From: Deltaproteobacteria bacterium
GTDB lineage: Bacteria > Desulfobacterota > Binatia > HRBIN30
Direction: 5' to 3'
Length of the DNA stretch: 33,375 nucleotides
Assembly (NCBI GenBank): GCA_017860575.1
Contig: JAGDMS010000133.1
Coordinates: 1 to 33,375 of the forward strand
Below the pieces are notes generated by a model. That model was not told the DNA's origin and did not search any database. It saw only the letters and a program-made list of their open reading frames with translations. Positions 25,064-31,375 of this stretch are shown piece after piece (position 1 is the first letter of the stretch; each line of letters opens with the position of its first letter). Both the position numbers and the translations under genes were made by a program.

Positions 25064-25319
25064 GGCCATCCAGGTGCTGAAGCAGGAGGGGAGTGTCGAC
25101 ATCGTGGTCGAGGGCCATACCGATAGCGTGGGGACCGACCAGTACAACCTCGGCCTGTCGCGCCGGCGGGCGGAGACCGTGCGGCGCTATCTGGTGGATC
25201 ACGGCATCGCCAATTCGCGCATCACGGCGGAGGGCATGGGCGAGTCCAAGCCGGTGGCGTCGAACGACACCGCCGATGGGCGTGCACAGAATCGCCGGGT
25301 GGAACTGCATGTGAAGTGA
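25004..25319 (+). pseudogene. OmpA-like domain cut off from receptor copy A
   Basis: In the frame shifted relative to the receptor lies a full OmpA_C peptidoglycan-binding domain: VHFDFDKATLKADAKPILDE, IVVEGHTDSVGTDQYN, LSRRRAETVRRYL and GRAQNRRVELHVK before the stop. It has no start codon of its own with a ribosome-binding site. In copy B the same domain is joined in frame to the receptor barrel, so this is the 3' part of the same ancestral gene. Confidence 0.8.
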
Positions 25320-25607
25320 CCACTCCCGCGCCGAGACCGATAAGGGCGGGGCGATGGGGAATGCGTGTTTGCGGATCAGCGACGTTGGTTTGGGGTACGA
25401 ATGTAGCCCAAGCGCGCGCCGATCTGACGTGGAAAGCTGCATTGAGCCACAGGAGTGAGGCATCCTTATGGCCCCTCCTTGGGGATGGCCGCTCCTGGGG
25501 CTCATTGCGGTACCACGCGCGGAGGACACCGCAGGAAGGTGACCAACTCGTCCCCCGCTTCGTGCAGGCTCACCGCGACGCCGCTACAGCGCAGGCTCCA
25601 CTAAAAA
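25320..25607. other. Receptor 3' flank, duplicated downstream of copy B
   Basis: From the OmpA stop to about 25528 this matches 30985-31185 closely (AAAGCTGCATTGAGCCAC, CCCCTCCTTGGGGATG and CTCATTGCGGTA are shared). No gene is recognised. From about 25530 to the AraC tail at 25608 the sequence is unique and holds no recognisable feature. Confidence 0.6.
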
Positions 25608-25720
25608 GATCGCTATTGCCCTTGGTTATACCGACCTCTTCCATCTGAGCAAACCGTTCAAACGTGTGGTCGGTATCGCACCTCGACGCATCCCTGAGCA
25701 CCATCCCAAAGTGACATAAA
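25608..25720 (+). pseudogene. AraC-family regulator, C-terminal remnant (copy 2)
   Basis: The tail IAIALGYTDLFHLSKPFKRV, then VGIAPRRIPEHHPKVT and stop, is the second AraC helix-turn-helix with several substitutions against copy 1 (Arg-to-Pro changes near the end). The upstream sequence ending CTCCACTAAAAA is unrelated, so the gene has been cut. It precedes the leader-only receptor copy. Confidence 0.7.
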
Positions 25721-25968
25721 ACTCCGGCCATTTTGCCATTCCTTCTTCCCCTGGCTGGTGTGCTATTCGCGCTGCAATCCTTGACAAGGAGCTCTTGCCC
25801 CGGGGGGACGCACTGTTGTTGGCCCAGCGCGGAACGCGGGGGCCATTCATTTCAACGGGGAGGGAGAAGCGTGGCAACCGTCGGGAATGCGATGCGATTC
25901 GGAATTGGGCTGGCCCTGCTCACCGGGCTGACCGTTCCTTCGGCCGGTTGGGCGCAAGGGTCTGAGGT
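25721..25968 (+). pseudogene. Leader plus signal peptide of a receptor (copy 2, truncated)
   Basis: The conserved receptor leader is followed by GTG 25871 (GGGGAGGGAGAAGC upstream), encoding MATVGNAMRFGIGLALLTG and LTVPSAGWAQ, nearly identical to receptor copies A and B. Homology stops right after the signal-peptidase site at about 25968 and the plug and barrel are absent. The sequence then runs into the selenoprotein cassette. This is the left breakpoint of that cassette. Confidence 0.75.
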
Positions 25969-26076
25969 CGGAGATTATGTCGTGAAGAGGGGAATTCGGC
26001 CGCTAATGCTGCCTATCCACTCGTCGAGCAGGTGCTCGAGCATTGGACCAAGGGACGACCGGAGCGGGGCGCCCGC

Positions 26077-26895
26077 GTGAGCATCACCATCGATCTCACC
26101 GGGAAGGCCGCGCTCGTCACCGGCTCCGGCGCGGGCATCGGCGCGGAGGTCGCGGTGTGGCTGGCCCGGGCCGGCGCCGCGGTCGCCGTCAACGACGTCC
26201 GCGCCGAGAAGGCGCACGAGGTGATCTCCCGCATCACCGCCGAGGGCGGCCGGGCCGTCCCCGTCATCTTCAACTGCCGCGACGACGCGCAGATCGAGCA
26301 GATGGTCGGCGCCGCCGTGGATCAGCTCGGCGGCCTCGATATCGCCGTCAACAACATCGGAATGACCGCCGGGTACGCGCAGGGCCCCTTCGGCACCATT
26401 CCGGCCGAATCCTGGCGGGGCATCGTCGACCAGAACCTCATCCTTACGGCCCTCTGCGGCCAGGCCGAGGCGCGGGTCATGCAAGCGCAGGGCCGGGGCG
26501 GAGTGATCGTCAACGTGTCGTCCGGCGAGACGACCCGCCCATCGCCGTACATGGCGGCCTACGGGGCGGCGAAGGCCGCCATCAACCATCTCACCAGCAC
26601 GATGGCGGTCGAGCTCGGGCCGTCCGGCATCCGCGTTGTCGCCATCGCGCCCGGGACCACCCTCACCGAGGTGGTCCGGGCCGTCTTCGACGACGCCGGG
26701 GTCGAGGCGATCCGCCAGTCGCACCCGCTGCGCGTGATGACCGAGCCCGAGGAGTTGGCCCGCCTGTCGGTCTTCCTCGTGTCCGATCTCGCCCGCTGCA
26801 TCACTGGGCAGCTGATCCTGGCCGACGCCGGCGCGCACCTCTCGCGCTCCCGGCCGGCCAACGCCCCCGGCCCCGCCGCCAAGGAGAGCGGATGA
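26077..26895 (+). CDS. Short-chain dehydrogenase/reductase (SDR)
   Basis: The 272-residue protein is a classical SDR oxidoreductase: Rossmann motif TGSGAGIG (15-22), NNIG at 92-95, the active-site Ser in VNVSSG (148-150) and the catalytic Tyr162-x3-Lys166 pair in AYGAAKAA, then GIRVVAIAPGT and the C-terminal ITGQLILADAG. It would oxidise or reduce an alcohol/ketone with NAD(P)(H); the substrate is unknown. GTG 26077 is chosen because GGAGCGGGG stands before it; the frame is open further upstream, with NAAYPLVEQVLEHWTKGRPE readable there, perhaps the end of a lost upstream gene. Its stop overlaps the next start (ATGA at 26892), so it is coupled to the partner protein and probably the selenoprotein. 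Base composition is richer in GC than the flanking receptor genes. Confidence 0.9.
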   Translation: MSITIDLTGKAALVTGSGAGIGAEVAVWLARAGAAVAVNDVRAEKAHEVISRITAEGGRAVPVIFNCRDDAQIEQMVGAAVDQLGGLDIAVNNIGMTAGYAQGPFGTIPAESWRGIVDQNLILTALCGQAEARVMQAQGRGGVIVNVSSGETTRPSPYMAAYGAAKAAINHLTSTMAVELGPSGIRVVAIAPGTTLTEVVRAVFDDAGVEAIRQSHPLRVMTEPEELARLSVFLVSDLARCITGQLILADAGAHLSRSRPANAPGPAAKESG

Positions 26896-27947
26896 GCACG
26901 CCACGCGCAGGGGAGGGCGCCGCCGAGATGATCGACCTCGCCAACGATGCGCCGGAGGCGATCTTCGACCTCTTCGAACAGCGCGGCTGGGGCGACGGCT
27001 TGCCGCTAGTGCCGCCCACGTCCGAGCGCGTCACGCTCATGCTCGGCGGCGCCGAACCCGACGAGATTCTCGGCGTCATCCCGCCCCGCTTCGGCGTCGC
27101 CACGCGCCGCGCCGTGGCCATCAACGCCGTCCTCGCCGGCTGCCGCCCCGCGTGGCTTCCAGTGCTGACCACCGCCGTGCGCGCCCTGTGCCGCGACGAA
27201 GTCAACCTCGCCGGCGTCCAAGCCACCACCCATCCGGTGGCGCCGCTCGTGATCGTACACGGCGAGGCCGTCGACGCGTTGGGCTTCAACGCCGGCTGCG
27301 GTACCTTCGGGCCAGGCACACGCGCCAACGCCACCGTCGGCCGCGCCCTGCGCCTCGTGCTGCTGCACGTTGGCGGTGCGCGCCCCGGCTGCGGCGACCA
27401 ATCGACGCAGGGACAACCCAGCAAGTACAGCTTCTGCATCGCGGAGAACGCCGCGCACAGCCCGTGGGAGGCCTACCACCGCAGCCGCGGCCTCGACGCG
27501 CCTAGCGCCGTCACCGTGGCCTGCTGCGAGAATCCGCACAACTTTCACGACATGGAGAGCGCCCGCGCCGACCGCATCCTTCTCAAGGCCGCATCGGCAC
27601 TCGCGTCGCTGGGCAGCAACAACGCCTGCATCAGTCAGGGCGAGATCTTCGTCGCCCTGTGCCCGGAGCACGCGGCGACAATCGCGGCCGACGGTTGGTC
27701 GCGGGCTGACGTGCAGAGCTTCCTCTACGAGCGCGCCCGCCTGCCACGGCGCGTCTTCCTCGAGGCCTTCGATCGCCGCCGCTGGGCGCCGTGGATGCAG
27801 GCCGACGCCAGCGACGACGCGCTGCTGCCCATGACCGAGCGTGCCGACAACTATCGAGTCCTCGTGACCGGCGGCCCCGGCAAGCATTCCTGCGTCCTGC
27901 CGAGCTGGGGCATGACGCGCAGTTGCACACTGCCGCTCTCACCATGA
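26892..27947 (+). CDS. Conserved 351-aa partner of the UGSC selenoprotein
   Basis: From ATG 26892 (four-base overlap with the SDR stop) the protein is 351 residues. An upstream extension to 26043 is only an Arg-rich shadow of the SDR gene and is rejected. Strong blocks are WGDGLPLVPPTSERV, GVATRRAVAINAVLAGC, VQATTHPVAPLVIVHG, GTFGPGTRANATVGRAL, the SPWEAYHR segment and the C-terminal VTGGPGKHSCVLPSWGMTRS. I recall this unnamed family as a companion of UGSC-type (seleno)proteins, but cannot give a family accession. Several Cys residues (NAGCG, ACCENPH) could take part in thiol/selenol redox chemistry, which is inference. No signal peptide. The selenoprotein gene follows 34 bases later. Confidence 0.72.
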   Translation: MSTPRAGEGAAEMIDLANDAPEAIFDLFEQRGWGDGLPLVPPTSERVTLMLGGAEPDEILGVIPPRFGVATRRAVAINAVLAGCRPAWLPVLTTAVRALCRDEVNLAGVQATTHPVAPLVIVHGEAVDALGFNAGCGTFGPGTRANATVGRALRLVLLHVGGARPGCGDQSTQGQPSKYSFCIAENAAHSPWEAYHRSRGLDAPSAVTVACCENPHNFHDMESARADRILLKAASALASLGSNNACISQGEIFVALCPEHAATIAADGWSRADVQSFLYERARLPRRVFLEAFDRRRWAPWMQADASDDALLPMTERADNYRVLVTGGPGKHSCVLPSWGMTRSCTLPLSP

Positions 27948-27981
27948 GCCATACGCCGCGAATGACGAAAGGAGAGTCGAC

Positions 27982-28512
27982 ATGCTGAAGATTTACTCAC
28001 CCGAAGGGTTGCAGGGCCAACAGCCGCTGCAACTGGCGCCGGCACCGGCGGCACTCGCCGGACTGCGACTCGCGGTGCTCGACAACCGCAAGCCCAATGC
28101 CAGGCTGCTGCTGGAGCAAGTGGCGCACGGTCTCGCGCAGCGCGCCGGCGTGTGTGTCGCCGCGGTCACCGCGAAGGCGAACGCCGCTGTCGCCTGCAAC
28201 CCGGAACTGCTCGGCCAGCTGCGCGAGCAGGCCGACGTCATCCTGACCGGAAGCGCCGATTGAGGGTCGTGTACGTCGTGGAGTGTCCACGACCAGATGC
28301 GACTGGAAGCGATGGGGCGGCCGACGGTGCTGCTGGCGACCTCGCGCTTCGCCGACTTCGCTCGCGAGTCGGCCATCGGCTACGGCCTCCCGAACGCCCG
28401 CATCGTCGTGGTCGAGCACCCGCTTGGCGGCGTCGCCGAACCGCTGATCGCGGCCCGCGCCGCGGCGGCGGTCGACGCTGTGATCCAGCTGCTCTCGCGC
28501 CCTTCCCGATGA
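27982..28512 (+). CDS. UGSC-family selenoprotein (Sec94 encoded by in-frame UGA)
   Basis: ATG 27982 has a strong AAAGGAGAG site. The frame reads MLKIYSPEG, LAGLRLAVLDNRKPNARLLL and ADVILTGSAD, then TGA at 28261, and continues without a shift: GSCTSWSVHDQMRLEAMGRP, TVLLATSRFADFARESAIGY, GGVAEPLIAARAA, to TGA 28510. Treating the first UGA as selenocysteine gives a 176-residue protein with U94-G95-S96-C97, the defining motif of the UGSC family. That both halves match the family across the UGA is the main support. The hairpin at 28275-28293 fits a bacterial SECIS. A selenol redox role is assumed from the U-x2-C motif; the substrate is unknown. The last stop overlaps the ATG of a damaged AraC regulator. 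Automated calls would split it into two false genes at 28263. Confidence 0.88.
28264..28294 (+). promoter_or_regulatory. SECIS-like hairpin directing UGA recoding
   Basis: Starting exactly 11 bases after the UGA, GTCGTGGA (28275-28282) and TCCACGAC (28286-28293) form a perfect 8-bp stem closed by the loop GTG. Spacing matches the known position of the bacterial SECIS upper stem. An alternative register, GGTCGTG (28265-28271) with CACGACC (28288-28294), is also possible. Lies inside the coding sequence, as expected in bacteria. Confidence 0.7.
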
Positions 28513-28811
28513 ACTGGGAACTTTCCGAGACGGAGGCTGGGTTCTACCTGCAGCGATTCGCTGGCACAAACGCTCTCCTTGCTGACCGCCCGCATCGGCA
28601 CGATCTTCAGCATATTTGCGTTGTCCAATCTGGTTGTGGCGGCAGGCCGATCGATGGGTATCGCAGCGATTTCCGCCCGAACAGCATCTACCTCATCGCA
28701 AAAGGCCACGTACGTTTGGTCGGTATCGCACCTCGACGCTTCCGTGAGCACCATCGCAAAGTGACATCAAACTCCGGCCATTTTGCCATTTTTGCTTGCC
28801 CAGGCTGGTGA
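28509..28811 (+). pseudogene. AraC-family regulator with internal deletion (copy 3)
   Basis: ATG 28509 overlaps the selenoprotein stop (ATGA). The 100-residue frame begins with an AraC-type cupin sensor domain (MNWELSETEAGFYLQRFAGT, PHRHDLQHICVVQSGCGG, RPNSIYLIAKGHV) and at residue ~68 jumps directly to the last helix of the AraC DNA-binding domain, RLVGIAPRRFREHHRKVT, then reads on because TGACATAA has become TGACATCA. Roughly 200 residues between sensor and tail are missing, so it cannot bind DNA normally. Copies 1 and 2 keep only the tail. It shows that the locus once had a full AraC regulator directly before the receptor. Confidence 0.75.
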
Positions 28812-28917
28812 TATTTGCGTTGCGATCAATGACATGCGGTTCTTACGCCCGGGGGGTGCACTGTTGTTGGCCCGGCGCGGAACGCGGGGGCCATTCAATT
28901 CGCTGGGGGGAAAAAGC

Positions 28918-30984
28918 ATGGCAAACGTCGGGAACCCGATGCGATTCGGAATTGGGCTGGGCCCTGCTCGCCGGGCTGACCGTTCCTTCGGCCGGTTGGG
29001 CGCAAGCCGCAAGGCAGGAGGCGCCGGGGCGCGAAATCGAGATCCGAGAGGTTACGGTCACAGCGCAGAAGCGCGAAGAGGCTCTTCAAGAAACGCCGAT
29101 TTCCGTCAGCGCGCTCACCAGTGACGCGCTGCAGAATAAGGGTGTGTCGAACATCGCCGATCTCGCTACTGCCGTACCGAATACGCGTGTCTCGGAAAGT
29201 CCGGTGAGCAACAACATTCTGACGGCTACAATTCGTGGGCTGTCCCAGGGGAATCCGCAGACCCCCTGGGCAGCACCACACTCAAGTCGAACTCCGTATA
29301 TCGCAGCTTATTGGCCGAGGGGCTCTGGGACCCGGATGGCACACCGAACCACATTGCCGAGATCCTCACACCGAGCGAGATCTCGCATTGGAGTGAAGAG
29401 TTGCAGTGGATTGGTGCCGCTCCGCGTTTTCACTACATCCTGGGGGCATACTACTACGGCGAATACGACATGTACCGCTCGCGGCAGACCTTTTTCGGCG
29501 GAGCGTCGAAATCCGGCTACAAGAACTTCAACAAACTCAAGTCATATGCGGCCTACGGCCATGGCAGCTGGACGCCACCGATTCTCAACGACAAGCTCAG
29601 CCTCACGGCTGGCCTGCGCATCACTCAGGAGCAGGTCCATCCCGATCACCTGGTTACAACGGCGTCCGGAGGCCCCTTCAATGCAAAGGGCGGAAAGGCC
29701 TTTGGGGGAATCCATGGCGCGGGCGCCCCGGGGATCGACCCGATGGGCGACATTTCCTACCAGTGGACGGATGACCTGATGACCTATTTTCGCGTCACCC
29801 GCGGTTTTTCCGGCGGAGGATTCGACCCCAGTGGCACGCTCCCGCAATTATTTAGAAGTTTCAATCCGGAGACGCTGTGGGCCTTCGAGGCCGGGGTGAA
29901 ATCACAGTGGCTAAACAACCGGCTGCGGCTCAATGCCGACGGGTTCTTCAGTTATTATAAGGATATGCAGGTATCGGTGTTTATGGCCAGTCCGACCTTG
30001 GGCACACTCAGTGTCGCCTCAAATGCCCAACGAGCCGAAATCTGGGGGATGGAGTTCGAAGCGACGGCGATTCCGTTTCGCGGTATGGAAGCGACCGTGA
30101 CGTACAGCTTCCTGGCGCCGAAATATACGAAATGGCTCGATCAGCAATTCGACGCCAACAATCAGCCGATTTTTGATTCCTCGGGGAAACCCGTCCTGGT
30201 GAACGTGGCGGACACGCGGACCTTCGCGGCTGCTCCCCGACATCAAATCACAGCAGGGCTCACGTATACTGCGCCGCCGACCACCACCGGAACTTTCTCC
30301 GCGCATGTTGACGTGTACTGGCAGGACAAAGTGGCTTACGTCCCCAGCAATCAGACCCCGGGGGCGCAAGCCGATGAGGGCTGGGCGTATGCGCTGGTCA
30401 ACGGCCGCTTGGCGTACACCGGAATTCCGTTGCAGAAGGGCAGTCTCGATGTCGCGGTCTATTCCCGCAACCTCCTCGACCGGAAATACCGCACGTATGG
30501 CATCGATTTCGGCTTCGCGGGCAACATGTACGGCGACCCACGCACGTTCGGCCTGCAACTGACCTATAACTATACGGCTGGGGCGGAGCCGGTGGCGCCG
30601 CCGCCGGCCCCGGTGGCGCAGGCCGCGCCGCCTCCGCCGCCGGCCAAGAAGAAGATCGTGCTCCGCAGCGTGCACTTCGACTTCGACAAGGCGACGCTGA
30701 AGGCCGATGTCAAGCCGATCCTCGATGAGGCCGTGCAGGTGCTCACGCAGGAAGGGAGCGTCGACATCATCGTCGAGGGCCATACCGACAGCGTGGAGAC
30801 CGACCAGTACAACCTGGGCCTGTCGCGTCGGCGAGCGGAAACCGTGCGGACCTATCTGTTGGACCACGGCATCGCCAAATCGCGCATCACGGCGGAGGGC
30901 ATGGGCGAGTCCAAGCCCGTGGCGTCGAACGACGCCGCCGATGGGCGTGCGCAGAATCGACGGGTGGAATTGCATGTGAAGTGA
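28918..30984 (+). pseudogene. TonB-dependent receptor copy B, disrupted
   Basis: Compared with copy A this gene has one extra G in the signal peptide (CTGGGCCCTG for CTGGCCCTG near 28960), which sends translation to a stop at 29124, and lacks 733 bases (copy A 22978-23710, joined at 29262/29263). The lost piece encodes most of the plug and the first barrel strands. The +1 and the deletion cancel, so the rest is in the original frame from about 29263. The signal peptide, TonB box/plug start (IREVTVTAQKREEALQETP) and late barrel are clearly homologous to copy A. No full-length product is possible. Confidence 0.85.
29311..30984 (+). CDS. Barrel C-terminus fused to an OmpA domain (open part of copy B)
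   Basis: The longest intact frame of the disrupted copy is 557 residues from an ATG at 29311, without a credible ribosome-binding site. It holds the last ~400 residues of a TonB receptor barrel ending RTFGLQLTYNY, a Pro/Ala linker (about 30590-30650), and a complete OmpA_C domain (VHFDFDKATLKADVKPILDE; VEGHTDSVETDQYN; GRAQNRRVEL) to the stop. The fusion of a TonB receptor to a peptidoglycan-binding OmpA domain is unusual and is the ancestral form of copy A as well. Expression from this internal start is doubtful; the value of the frame is as evidence for the fusion. Confidence 0.6.
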   Translation: MAEGLWDPDGTPNHIAEILTPSEISHWSEELQWIGAAPRFHYILGAYYYGEYDMYRSRQTFFGGASKSGYKNFNKLKSYAAYGHGSWTPPILNDKLSLTAGLRITQEQVHPDHLVTTASGGPFNAKGGKAFGGIHGAGAPGIDPMGDISYQWTDDLMTYFRVTRGFSGGGFDPSGTLPQLFRSFNPETLWAFEAGVKSQWLNNRLRLNADGFFSYYKDMQVSVFMASPTLGTLSVASNAQRAEIWGMEFEATAIPFRGMEATVTYSFLAPKYTKWLDQQFDANNQPIFDSSGKPVLVNVADTRTFAAAPRHQITAGLTYTAPPTTTGTFSAHVDVYWQDKVAYVPSNQTPGAQADEGWAYALVNGRLAYTGIPLQKGSLDVAVYSRNLLDRKYRTYGIDFGFAGNMYGDPRTFGLQLTYNYTAGAEPVAPPPAPVAQAAPPPPPAKKKIVLRSVHFDFDKATLKADVKPILDEAVQVLTQEGSVDIIVEGHTDSVETDQYNLGLSRRRAETVRTYLLDHGIAKSRITAEGMGESKPVASNDAADGRAQNRRVELHVK

Positions 30985-31375
30985 CCACTTCGGCGCCCAG
31001 ACCGATGAGGGTTGGGCGCCGGGGGAATGTGCGTCAGCGGATCAGCGCTGTCGGTGTGGGGTGCGAATGGAACCTGAGCGCGTGCCAATCCGGCACGGAA
31101 AGCTGCATTGAGCCACGGGGGTGAGGCCTCCTCTGGGCCCCTCCTTGGGGATGCCCGCTCCTGGGGCTCATTGCGGTAGCACGCGCGGTGGTAGCATCGC
31201 GCGGCACACCTGGGGCGCGAGAGAGTGGGCTTTCGAGAGGTGCAGCGATGGGAGTCAGGATATACATCCAAACCATTATCTTTCCGCCTGGGGGTGCCAG
31301 CCCAGCTCCGTCGCTGACGCTAGTGCGACGATTGGAGTTGCCAGCGCGGTTCCACGAAGGACGGAAGGCTAGACG
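30985..31375. other. Intergenic region after copy B
   Basis: The first ~200 bases duplicate the flank after copy A. From about 31190 the sequence is unique and leads to the fourth receptor; it has no AraC tail, unlike the other three leaders. GGAAGG at 31363 is the ribosome-binding site of that receptor. No other gene is recognised. Confidence 0.55.

Noticed and set aside
26043-26891. N-terminal extension of the 351-aa partner gene
   Set aside because: The extension is an Arg/Gly-rich shadow of the SDR gene; the ATGA overlap at 26892 marks the true start.
28261-28263. TGA as a normal stop of a 93-aa protein
   Set aside because: Family sequence continues in the same frame on the far side, the next residues complete the UGSC motif and a SECIS-like hairpin follows.
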